Assembly (NCBI GenBank): GCA_016208115.1
Contig: JACQYR010000035.1
Location: forward strand, 1 to 32,232
Length of the DNA stretch: 32,232 bases
Reading direction: 5' to 3'
Source: Desulfarculus sp.
GTDB lineage: Bacteria; Desulfobacterota; Desulfarculia; Desulfarculales; Desulfarculaceae
Positions 8,858-18,512 of this stretch are shown piece after piece. The position numbers and the translations under genes are program-made. The notes below the pieces were generated by a model, which was not told the origin of the DNA, made no database searches, and was given only the letters and a program-made list of their open reading frames with translations. Each line of letters begins with the position of its first letter. Within the stretch, counting starts at the first letter, position 1.

Positions 8858-10417
8858 ATGAGAACCGCCATCACAGAGCTGGAGATAAAGGTCCTCTTCG
8901 AGATCAGCCAGATCATGGGCCAGGCCCTCAACCTGGACCTGGCCCTGGCGCGCATCCTGGAGATACTCTCGGACTCCATGGCCATGAAGCGGGCCACCGT
9001 GTTCCTGGAGGACCAGCACTCCGGCAACCTGGCCATCCGCGCCTCCCACGGCCTGAGCAAGGACCAGATGAGCCGCGGGGTCTACCGCCCCGAGGAGGGC
9101 ATCACCGGGCACATCTTCCTGAGCGGCCAGCCCCTGTACGTGCCCGACGTGAGCAAGGAGCCGCGCTTCCTCAACAAGACCGGGGCGCGCAAGATCGAGC
9201 GGGAGTTCATCTCCTTCGCCGGGGTGCCCATCCACGTACACGGCCGGCCGGTGGGCGTGCTGACCGTGGACCGCCTCTTCGGCGAGGAAATCTCGCCCGA
9301 GGAGGACTTGCGCTTTCTTACCGTGGTGGCCCAGCTCATAGGCCAGTTCTTCAGCCTCAACAAACAGGTGGAGGCCCGCGAGGAGGAGCTGCGGCGCAAC
9401 AACCGCCTCTTGAAGGCCGAGATATCCGAGCGCTACAACAACTTCTTCATCGTGGGCCAGAGCCTGGCCATGGCCCGCCTGCACAACCTGGTCAAGAAGG
9501 TGGCCCCCAGCAAGGCCTCGGTGCTCCTCTTGGGCGAGTCCGGCACGGGCAAGACCCTGGTGGCGCGGGTCATCCACACCATGAGCAGCCGCGCCAGCGC
9601 CCCCTTCGTCAAGATCAACTGCGCGGCCCTGCCCGAGAACCTCTTGGAGTCGGAGCTTTTCGGCCACGAGCGCGGGGCCTTCACCGGCGCCAGCGAGGCC
9701 AAGAGCGGGCGCGTGGAGGAGGCCCACGGCGGCAGCATCTTTTTGGACGAGGTGGCGGAGTTGACCCTGCCCTTGCAGGCCAAGCTGTTGCGCTTTCTGC
9801 AGGACCGCGAGTTCGAGCGCCTGGGCGGCACCAAGACTCGCAAGGTGGACGTGCGCATCATCGCCGCCACCAACGCCGACCTGGACGCGGCGGTCAAGGA
9901 GGGGCGCTTCCGCGAGGACCTCTTCTTCCGCCTCAACGTGCTGCCCATCCTGCTGCCGCCCCTCAGGGAGCGCCGTCAGGACATCCCCCTGCTCCTGGAC
10001 CATTTCGTGGACAAGTTCGCCCGCGAGTACAACCGACGCCTGTCCCTGGACCCCCAGGCCCGGCAGGTGCTGACCGACTATCACTGGCCCGGCAACGTGC
10101 GCGAGATGGAAAACCTGGTGGAGCGCCTGGCCATCCTCTGCGAGGAGCCGGTCATCGGTTCAGCCCAGTTGCTCGGCTACCTGACCCAGCACCAGCCCGA
10201 GGCCCCACCCGTCATTCAGGCCGGCGGCTTGTCGCGCCTGGACGACCTGGCCCGCCAGGAAATCCTGGGCGCCCTGGAGCGCGCCGACTGGGTGCAGAGC
10301 CGCACCGCCCGCGCCCTGGGCATCACCCTGCGCCAGCTCAACTACCGCCTGCAAAAATACGGGCTCACCGAGATGGTGCGCGTGCAGCGCCGCCAGGTGG
10401 TCTCCGGCGGCCTGTAG
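8858..10417 (+). CDS. nifA: NifA-like sigma54-dependent activator (GAF-AAA+-Fis HTH)
   Basis: GAF domain 'TELEIKVLFEISQIMGQALNLDLALARILEIL'; GESGTGKT Walker A; GAFTGA loop; C-terminal HTH 'QSRTARALGITLRQLNYRLQKYGL'; immediately upstream of nifH. Alternative in-frame start at 8825. Confidence 0.9.
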   Translation: MRTAITELEIKVLFEISQIMGQALNLDLALARILEILSDSMAMKRATVFLEDQHSGNLAIRASHGLSKDQMSRGVYRPEEGITGHIFLSGQPLYVPDVSKEPRFLNKTGARKIEREFISFAGVPIHVHGRPVGVLTVDRLFGEEISPEEDLRFLTVVAQLIGQFFSLNKQVEAREEELRRNNRLLKAEISERYNNFFIVGQSLAMARLHNLVKKVAPSKASVLLLGESGTGKTLVARVIHTMSSRASAPFVKINCAALPENLLESELFGHERGAFTGASEAKSGRVEEAHGGSIFLDEVAELTLPLQAKLLRFLQDREFERLGGTKTRKVDVRIIAATNADLDAAVKEGRFREDLFFRLNVLPILLPPLRERRQDIPLLLDHFVDKFAREYNRRLSLDPQARQVLTDYHWPGNVREMENLVERLAILCEEPVIGSAQLLGYLTQHQPEAPPVIQAGGLSRLDDLARQEILGALERADWVQSRTARALGITLRQLNYRLQKYGLTEMVRVQRRQVVSGGL

Positions 10418-10533
10418 CCCGCCCCTCCACACCTTCACTATTCCTAACCAGGCACACCCCCCGCGCTTGGGCGGCGGGACGGTACGGACTCCGCCCCGTC
10501 CCTGGGGGCCCCTGTGCCCGGCCTCGCGTGGCC

Positions 10534-10553
10534 CGCTGGCGGCCAGCGCGTTT

Positions 10554-10555
<2 letters not shown>
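10534..10555 (+). terminator. Probable intrinsic terminator after nifA
   Basis: CGCTGG-cgg-CCAGCG stem followed by CG and TTTTT. Confidence 0.55.
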
Positions 10556-11588
<1,033 letters not shown>

Positions 11589-11597
11589 AAAGGAGAT

Positions 11598-11957
11598 ATG
11601 CACATGATTATGGTGCGCGCCATCGTAAGACCCGAGAAGGCCGACGAGGTCCTGGCCGCGCTCATGGAGGCGGGGTACCCCTCGGTGACCAAGTACTCGG
11701 TGGCCGGCCGCGGCAAGCAGCGCGGCATCAAGATCGGGGAAGTCACCTACGACGAGATACCCAAGGCCATGCTCATGAGCGTCATCAAGGCCGAGGACCA
11801 GGACTTCGTCATCGGCGTGATCGTGAAGGCCGCCCGCTCGGGCAAGGAGGGCCACTTCGGCGACGGCAAGATTTTCGTCAGCCAGGTGGAGGACGTCTAC
11901 ACCATCAGCAGCGGCGTGCGCGAGACCGCGGCCCAGTCCAAGGAGGCCCCGGCATGA
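11598..11957 (+). CDS. nifI1: PII-family nitrogenase regulator NifI1
   Basis: 119 aa PII-like (MVRAIVRPEKADEVLAALMEAGYPSVTKYSVAGRGKQRGIKIG); located between nifH and nifD; ORF-track start at 11598. Confidence 0.95.
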   Translation: MHMIMVRAIVRPEKADEVLAALMEAGYPSVTKYSVAGRGKQRGIKIGEVTYDEIPKAMLMSVIKAEDQDFVIGVIVKAARSGKEGHFGDGKIFVSQVEDVYTISSGVRETAAQSKEAPA

Positions 11958-12328
11958 AGGAAGTAATCGCCGTGGTGCGCATGAACATGATGAACCAGAA
12001 CAAGAAGGCCTTGACCGAGGCGGGCATCGCCGCCTTCTTCGCCCACGAGGTGCTGGGCCGGGGCAAGGGCCTGGTCAACGACTTGGTGCTGGAGGGGGCC
12101 AAGGCCGGCCATGAGGAGGCCGTGGCCCTCTTGGGCGAGAAGGGCAAGCTCTACCCCAAGCGGCTCATCAGCGTGGTGGTGCCCGACAAGGAGGTGCCGG
12201 CCCTGGTCAAGACGCTGATTGCGGTCAACCAGACCGGCCAGCCAGGCGACGGCAAGATATTCGTGATGCCAGTGGACAACGCGGTGCGCGTGCGCACCGG
12301 CGAAAAGGGCCCCAAGGCCATCGCCTAA
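11954..12328 (+). CDS. nifI2: PII-family nitrogenase regulator NifI2
   Basis: 124 aa; MKEVIAVVRMNMMNQNKKALTEAGIAAFFAHEVLGRGKG; ATGA overlap with nifI1. Confidence 0.95.
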   Translation: MKEVIAVVRMNMMNQNKKALTEAGIAAFFAHEVLGRGKGLVNDLVLEGAKAGHEEAVALLGEKGKLYPKRLISVVVPDKEVPALVKTLIAVNQTGQPGDGKIFVMPVDNAVRVRTGEKGPKAIA

Positions 12329-12347
12329 CCAGTAGGAGGACAACCAC

Positions 12348-13988
12348 ATGGCGACCAAGGAAAACGGCCCGCCCGCTTGGGACCCCGCCGGACTCAAGGA
12401 GGAAATGCTGCGGCAGTATCCTCCCAAGGTGGCCCGCAAGCGCGCCAAGCAGATGGTCATCAACCAGGACCAGCCCAGCGGCGCGCCCGAGATCATGGCC
12501 AACGTGCGCACCATTCCGGGCATCATCACCATGCGCGGCTGCACCTACGCCGGGTGCAAGGGCGTCATCATGGGCCCCACCCGCGACATCGTCAACATCA
12601 CCCACGGCCCCATAGGCTGCGGCTTCTACTCCTGGCTCACCCGCCGCAATCAGACCGACGCCTCCGCCCCCGGGGCCGAGAACTACATGACTTACTCCTT
12701 CTCCACCGACATGCAGGACAAGGACATCATCTTCGGCGGCGAGAAGAAGCTGGAGCAGGCCATAAGCGAGGCCTACGACCTGTTCCACCCCAAGGCCATC
12801 GCCGTCTTCGCCACCTGCCCGGTGGGGCTCATCGGCGACGACATCCACGCCGTGGCCGCGCGCATGAAGAAGCAGTTCGGCGACTGCAACGTCTTCGCCT
12901 TCTCCTGCGAGGGCTACAAGGGCGTGTCGCAGTCGGCCGGGCACCACATCGCCAACAACCAGGTCTTCCGCCACGTGGTGGGCAACAATGATGAGCCCAA
13001 GCCGGGCAAGTTCAAGATTTGCCTGTTGGGCGAGTACAACATCGGCGGCGACGGCTTCGAGATTGACCGCGTGCTGAACAAGTGCGGCATCACCAACGTG
13101 GCCACCTTCTCGGGCAACTCGTCCTACGACCAGTTCGCCTCGGCCCACACTAGCGACCTCAACTGCGTCATGTGCCACCGCTCCATCAACTACGTGGCCG
13201 ACATGCTGGAGACCAAGTACGGCGTGCCCTGGATCAAGGTCAACTTCATCGGGGCGGGGGCCACGGCCAAGAGCCTGCGCAAGATCGCCCAGTACTTTGA
13301 TGACCCGGAGTTGACGGCCCGCGTGGAGGCGGTGATCGCCGAGGAGATGCCGGCCGTGGAGGCGGTGATCGCCGAGGTGCGGCCGCGCACCCAGGGCAAG
13401 ACGGCCGTGCTCTTCGTGGGCGGCCCACGGGCCCACCACTACCAGGAGCTGTTCAAGGAGATGGGCATGAGGACCGTCTCCGCCGGCTACGAGTTCGCCC
13501 ACCGCGACGACTACGAGGGGCGCCAGGTCATCCCCAACCTCACCGTGGACGCCGACAGCCGCAACATCGAGGAGCTGGAGGTGGAGCCCGATCCCCAGCG
13601 CTACCGGGCGCGCAAGGCCCCCGAGAAGATCGGCGAGCTGGCCCAATCCGGCCTGCCCATGAAGGACTATGAGGGGCTCATCCCCGACATGGAGCCCGGC
13701 TCCATGATCATTGACGACTTGAACCAGTACGAGGCCGAAAAGCTGGTGGAGATGGTCAAGCCCGACATCTTCTGCGCGGGCATCAAGGAGAAGTTCTCGG
13801 TGCAGAAGATGGGCGTGCCCCTGAAGCAACTGCACAGCTACGACTCCGGCGGACCCTATGCCGGCTTCAAGGGGGCCGTGAACTTCTACCGCGAGATAGA
13901 CCGCCTGGTAAACAGCAAGGTCTGGGGCTATCTCAAGGCCCCCTGGCAGGAGAACCCGGAACTCTCGGCCACCTACGTCTGGGAGTAA
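12348..13988 (+). CDS. nifD: Nitrogenase molybdenum-iron protein alpha chain
   Basis: 546 aa; conserved FeMo-co environment motifs CEGYKGVSQSAGHH, CHRSINY, QLHSYDSGGPY. Confidence 0.97.
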   Translation: MATKENGPPAWDPAGLKEEMLRQYPPKVARKRAKQMVINQDQPSGAPEIMANVRTIPGIITMRGCTYAGCKGVIMGPTRDIVNITHGPIGCGFYSWLTRRNQTDASAPGAENYMTYSFSTDMQDKDIIFGGEKKLEQAISEAYDLFHPKAIAVFATCPVGLIGDDIHAVAARMKKQFGDCNVFAFSCEGYKGVSQSAGHHIANNQVFRHVVGNNDEPKPGKFKICLLGEYNIGGDGFEIDRVLNKCGITNVATFSGNSSYDQFASAHTSDLNCVMCHRSINYVADMLETKYGVPWIKVNFIGAGATAKSLRKIAQYFDDPELTARVEAVIAEEMPAVEAVIAEVRPRTQGKTAVLFVGGPRAHHYQELFKEMGMRTVSAGYEFAHRDDYEGRQVIPNLTVDADSRNIEELEVEPDPQRYRARKAPEKIGELAQSGLPMKDYEGLIPDMEPGSMIIDDLNQYEAEKLVEMVKPDIFCAGIKEKFSVQKMGVPLKQLHSYDSGGPYAGFKGAVNFYREIDRLVNSKVWGYLKAPWQENPELSATYVWE

Positions 13989-14008
13989 ATCCAGGAGAGG
14001 ACGGCGAC

Positions 14009-15388
14009 ATGCTACTGAGACACACACCCAAGGAAATCGGCGAGCGCGGGGCGCTGACCATCAACCCGGCCAAGACCTGCCAGCCCATCGGGGCCATGTA
14101 CGCGGCCTTGGGCATCCACGGCTGCCTGCCCCACAGCCACGGCTCCCAGGGCTGCTGCGCCTATCACCGCAGCACGCTGACCCGGCACTACAAGGAGCCC
14201 ATCAGCGCCGCCACCAGCTCCTTCACCGAGGGCTCCTCGGTCTTCGGCGGCCAGGCCAACCTGTTGCAGGCCATCGAGACCATCTTCACGGTCTACGACC
14301 CCGAGGTCATCGCCGTGCACACCACCTGCCTGTCGGAGACCATCGGTGACGACCTGCCGCAGATCATAGACAAGGCCGACAAGGCCGGCAAGATTCCCCC
14401 GGGCCGGCGGGTCATCTACGCCAACACCCCCAGCTACGTGGGCAGCCACGTCACGGGCTTCTCCAACATGGTCAAGGGCATGGCCGCCACGGCCAACTGC
14501 ACCGGCAAGAAGAACGGCAAGGTCAACGTCATCCCCGGCTGGGTGGAGCCGGCGGACATGGAGGAGATCAAGCGCCTGGCCGCGCTTCTGGAGGTGGAGA
14601 TCATCCTGTTCCCCGACACCGCCGGCGTGCTTAACGGCCCCCTGGACGGCCAGTTTCAGATGTACCCCCCGGGCGGCGTGACCATGGAGGAACTGAAGTC
14701 CACGGGCGACTCCACCGGCACCTTGGCCCTGGGCGAGTGGTGCTCGGCCGAGGCGGCCCGCTTGCTGGACACCAGGTGCAAGGTGCCTTGCCGGGTGCTG
14801 GAGATGCCCTATGGCCTCAAGGCCACCGACCGCTTCGTGGACGCCTTGCGCACCATCGCCGGGGTGAGCGTGGGCGATGAGATCAACCACGAGCGCGGCC
14901 AGTTGGTGGACATGATCTCCGACATGCACCAGTACTTCTACCACAAGCAGGTGGCCCTGGCCGGCGACCCCGACCAGCTCATCGCCCTGTGCGAGTTCCT
15001 GGTCTCCCTGGACATGTGGCCCCGGCACGTGGTCACCGGCACCCCGGGCCGGGCCTTCGAGGAGCGGATCAAGCAGATCACCGCTGGCCTGCCCTACCAG
15101 GTCAACGTCAAGGCCGGGGCTGGGGCCGACTTGTTCCTCTTCCATCAGTGGATCAAGAACCAGCCCGTGGACCTCTTGATAGGCAACACCTACCTCAAGT
15201 ACATCGCCCGCGACGAGGACATACCGCTGGTGCGCTTCGGCTTTCCCATCCTGGACCGCGTGGGGCACCAGTACTTCCCCAGCGTGGGCTACAAGGGCGG
15301 CCTGCGCCTGCTGGAGAAAATCCTAGGCGCTCTGCTGGACCGCAAGGACCGCGACGACCCCGAGCAAAGCTTTGAACTGGTCATGTAA
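14009..15388 (+). CDS. nifK: Nitrogenase molybdenum-iron protein beta chain
   Basis: 459 aa; INPAKTCQPIGAMYAALGIHGCLPHSHGSQGCCAYHR; THTTCLSETIGDD-like motif. Confidence 0.97.
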   Translation: MLLRHTPKEIGERGALTINPAKTCQPIGAMYAALGIHGCLPHSHGSQGCCAYHRSTLTRHYKEPISAATSSFTEGSSVFGGQANLLQAIETIFTVYDPEVIAVHTTCLSETIGDDLPQIIDKADKAGKIPPGRRVIYANTPSYVGSHVTGFSNMVKGMAATANCTGKKNGKVNVIPGWVEPADMEEIKRLAALLEVEIILFPDTAGVLNGPLDGQFQMYPPGGVTMEELKSTGDSTGTLALGEWCSAEAARLLDTRCKVPCRVLEMPYGLKATDRFVDALRTIAGVSVGDEINHERGQLVDMISDMHQYFYHKQVALAGDPDQLIALCEFLVSLDMWPRHVVTGTPGRAFEERIKQITAGLPYQVNVKAGAGADLFLFHQWIKNQPVDLLIGNTYLKYIARDEDIPLVRFGFPILDRVGHQYFPSVGYKGGLRLLEKILGALLDRKDRDDPEQSFELVM

Positions 15389-15400
15389 AGGAGACGAGAC

Positions 15401-15706
15401 ATGGAAAAGCCCGATTACACCATCCTGGTCTGCGGCAGCTTTCGCGCCGGCAAGGACTCGCAAGGCATCTGCCACAAGAAGGGTTCCCTGGGGCTCTTGC
15501 CCTACCTGGAGGAGGAGCTGAGCAGCCGGGGGCTGTCGGCGGCGGTGGCCGGCACCACCTGCCTGAAGCTCTGCGACCGCGGCCCGGCCCTGGTGGTGCA
15601 ACCCCAGAACTGGTGGTACGGCGGCGTGGACAGCGAGGAAGTGGTGGACGAGATACTGGACGCCCTGGCCGAGAGCCGGCCGGCCAAGGCCTATCTCTTG
15701 GATTAG
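15401..15706 (+). CDS. Thioredoxin-like [2Fe-2S] ferredoxin (nif-associated)
   Basis: 101 aa; ILVCGSFRAGKDSQGICHKKG and TTCLKLCDRGP provide four Cys in the Clostridium pasteurianum-type [2Fe-2S] ferredoxin pattern; between nifK and nifE. Confidence 0.88.
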   Translation: MEKPDYTILVCGSFRAGKDSQGICHKKGSLGLLPYLEEELSSRGLSAAVAGTTCLKLCDRGPALVVQPQNWWYGGVDSEEVVDEILDALAESRPAKAYLLD

Positions 15707-15737
15707 ACCACCGGCGTCGCCAGACGCGGAGGCAACC

Positions 15738-17108
15738 ATGGCTAGCGTGATCTTCGAGGAGCGGCGGGACCAAATCGTCACCAAGGGCGAGGCGCCGTTT
15801 AGGATCAGTTGCGATAAGGAAAGCCTGGCCGGCGCGGTCAGCCAGCGGGCCTGCGTGTTCTGCGGATCGCGGGTGGTGCTCTACCCCATCGCCGACGCCC
15901 TGCACCTGGTACACGGCCCCATCGGCTGCGCGGCCTACACCTGGGACATCCGCGGCGCTTTGTCCTCGGGGCCGGAGCTGCACCGGCTCTCCTTTTCCAC
16001 CGACCTACGCGAGCAGGACGTGATCTTCGGCGGCGAGAAAAAGCTGGAGCGCGCCCTGATCGAGCTCATTGACCGGCACTCCCCCAACGCGGCCTTTGTC
16101 TACTCCACCTGCATCGTGGGGCTGATCGGCGACGACCTGGCCGCGGTGTGCAAGCGGGTGCAGCAGGCCAAGGGCATCCCGGTGATCCCGGTGATGAGCG
16201 AGGGCTTCAAGGGCAACAAGCGCGCTGGCTACGCCGCGGCCTGCCGGGCCATGTTCTCGCTGGTGGGTACTGGCGACACCGCCGGCATCCCGACCCACAG
16301 CGTCAATCTGCTAGGCGACTTCAACCTGGCCGGCGAGATATGGATCATCCGCGACTACCTGGAGCGCATGGGCGTGGGGGTGGTGGCGGGCATAACCGGC
16401 GACGGCCGCGTGGCCGATCTGCAACGCGCCCATGGCGCGGGCCTCAACGTGGTGCAGTGCTCGGGCTCCACCATGGAGCTGGCCAAGATGATGCAGGAAG
16501 CCTTTGGCGTGCCCTTCATCCGCGCCTCCTACTTTGGCGTGGACGACATGGCGGGGGCACTTTACGACATCGCCGCGCACTTCGGCGAGCCGGCGTTGAT
16601 GGAGCGCGCCAAGCAGGTGGTGCGCGAGGAGTTGGCCGTGGTCTATCCCCAGATCATGGAGGCCCGGCGCCGGCTGGCCGGCAAGAAGGTGGCCATCTAC
16701 GTGGGCGGGGCCTTCAAGGCCTTCAGCCTGGTCAAGTCCTTCCGGCTTTTGGGCATGCAGACCGTGCTGGTGGGCTCCCAGACCGGCACAGAGGAAGACT
16801 ACCAGGAGCTGGCGGCCATCACCGACCCGGGCACGGTCATCGTGGACGACGCCAACCCCCTGGAGCTTATGAGCATCCTCAAGGAAAAGGGCGCCGACGT
16901 CTTCGTGGGCGGGGTAAAGGAACGGCCCATCGCTTACAAGCTGGGCATCGGCTTCTGCGACCACAACCACGAGCGCAAGCTGGCCCTGGAGGGCTTCGTG
17001 GGCATAATCAACTTCGCCCGCGAGATCGAGCGCACGGTCCTTAGCCCGGTGTGGAACTTCGTGCCACGCATCGGCGGCGCCCCCCTGGGGGCCAGGAGGG
17101 CGGCATGA
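15738..17108 (+). CDS. nifE: FeMo-cofactor biosynthesis scaffold NifE
   Basis: 456 aa; QRACVFCGSRVVLYPIADALHLVHGPIGCAAYTWDIRG; order after nifK/fdx and before nifN. Confidence 0.95.
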   Translation: MASVIFEERRDQIVTKGEAPFRISCDKESLAGAVSQRACVFCGSRVVLYPIADALHLVHGPIGCAAYTWDIRGALSSGPELHRLSFSTDLREQDVIFGGEKKLERALIELIDRHSPNAAFVYSTCIVGLIGDDLAAVCKRVQQAKGIPVIPVMSEGFKGNKRAGYAAACRAMFSLVGTGDTAGIPTHSVNLLGDFNLAGEIWIIRDYLERMGVGVVAGITGDGRVADLQRAHGAGLNVVQCSGSTMELAKMMQEAFGVPFIRASYFGVDDMAGALYDIAAHFGEPALMERAKQVVREELAVVYPQIMEARRRLAGKKVAIYVGGAFKAFSLVKSFRLLGMQTVLVGSQTGTEEDYQELAAITDPGTVIVDDANPLELMSILKEKGADVFVGGVKERPIAYKLGIGFCDHNHERKLALEGFVGIINFAREIERTVLSPVWNFVPRIGGAPLGARRAA

Positions 17109-18475
17109 GCAAGGCGCCGGCCTACGTCTCCACCACCAACGCCTGCAAGGCCTGCATGCCCTTGGGCGCTTGCCTGGCCTTCAAGGGCGTGGAGGGCTGC
17201 GTGCCCTTCCTGCACGGCTCCCAGGGCTGCGCCACCTACATGCGGCGTTATCTCATCAGTCATTACCGCGAGCCCGTGGACATCGCCTCGTCATCCCTGG
17301 GCGAGAAGCAGGCCATCTACGGCGGCGGCCCCAACCTCAAGCAGGGCCTGGTCAACGTCATGAACAAGTACCAGGCCCGGGCCATCGGCGTGGCCACCAC
17401 CTGCCTCACCGAGACCATCGGCGACGACGTGCCCGGCCTGGTGCGCGAGTTCCTGGGCCAGGCCAAGGTGGAGGGCGGCGCGGCGAGCGTGCCGCCGGTG
17501 ATCGCCGTGAGCACCCCCAGTTTCGGCGGCACCCACCTGCAGGGCTTTCACCGGGCGGTGGCCGCCCTGGTGGCGCAACTGGCCACCACGGCTGGCCCAT
17601 CCAACGGCCAAGTAAACCTGCTGCCCGGCCTGGTCAGCCCGGCCGACGCCCGCTACCTCAAGGAGGTGTTGGCCGACTTCGGCCTCACTGGCGTGCTGCT
17701 GCCCGACATCAGTCTGACCCTGGACGGCGTGGCCAAGGCCGAGTACGAGCTGATCCCCGAGGGGGGCACCCCCTTGCGCGACATCGCCGCCATGGGCTCA
17801 GCGGCGGCCACCATCCAATTGGGCTGCTTCGCCATGCCCAACCCCAGCGCCGGCCAGATATTGGCCAGCCGCTTCGGGGTGCCCTTGGTTAGCCTGAATC
17901 TGCCCCTGGGGCTCAGGGCCTCCGATGCCCTGTTCCAATGCCTGGAAAGGCACAGCGGACGGCCGACCCCCGAGCGTCACGCCCGCGAGCGCGGCCAACT
18001 CCTGGACGCCTTCGTGGACGGCCACAAGTACCTGGCCGGGGTCAAGGCCGTGGTCTACGGCGAGGAGGACCTGGCGCTGGGGCTGTGCTCCTTCCTGGCC
18101 GAGGTGGGCGTGCAGGTGGTGCTGGCGGCCAGCGGCGGCGAGTCCCCTGGCCTGGCCCAGGCCGTGGCCGAGGTCTCGGACGGTCTGGCGCCACAGGCCC
18201 CCCTGGTCAGGAGCGGCGTGGATTTCCACCAGATCGGCGAGCAGGCCCGCGCGCTCAAGCCCGACCTGCTCATTGGCAATTCCAAGGGCCAGACCCTGGC
18301 GCGCGAGCTGCGCGTGCCCCTAGTGCGCGTGGGCTTTCCCATCCACGACCGCTTCGGGGCTGGCCGCATCCTTACCCTGGGCTACCGCGGGGCTTTGGCC
18401 CTGCTGGATGGCCTCATCAACACGTTGCTGGAAAAGCGCCAGGCCGACAATCCGGTGGGCTACGGCTATCTATAA
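17105..18475 (+). CDS. nifN: FeMo-cofactor biosynthesis protein NifN
   Basis: 456 aa from MSKAPAYVSTTNACKACMPLGACLAFKGVEGCVPFLHGSQGC; ATGA overlap with nifE; ORF-track start 17051 extends too far upstream. Confidence 0.94.
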   Translation: MSKAPAYVSTTNACKACMPLGACLAFKGVEGCVPFLHGSQGCATYMRRYLISHYREPVDIASSSLGEKQAIYGGGPNLKQGLVNVMNKYQARAIGVATTCLTETIGDDVPGLVREFLGQAKVEGGAASVPPVIAVSTPSFGGTHLQGFHRAVAALVAQLATTAGPSNGQVNLLPGLVSPADARYLKEVLADFGLTGVLLPDISLTLDGVAKAEYELIPEGGTPLRDIAAMGSAAATIQLGCFAMPNPSAGQILASRFGVPLVSLNLPLGLRASDALFQCLERHSGRPTPERHARERGQLLDAFVDGHKYLAGVKAVVYGEEDLALGLCSFLAEVGVQVVLAASGGESPGLAQAVAEVSDGLAPQAPLVRSGVDFHQIGEQARALKPDLLIGNSKGQTLARELRVPLVRVGFPIHDRFGAGRILTLGYRGALALLDGLINTLLEKRQADNPVGYGYL

Positions 18476-18512
18476 CCAATCCACGGACCGGCAATATTAG
18501 GAAGGTGGCATC

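Noticed and set aside
12225-14027. 600-aa minus-strand ORF
   Set aside because: Antisense to nifD; no recognisable domain, GC-driven open frame.
12348-15388. Alternative (V- or Fe-only) nitrogenase
   Set aside because: NifD has NifD-type cofactor-pocket motifs, there is no vnfG/anfG small subunit between D and K, and nifE/N/B follow; consistent with Mo nitrogenase of the NifI-containing group.
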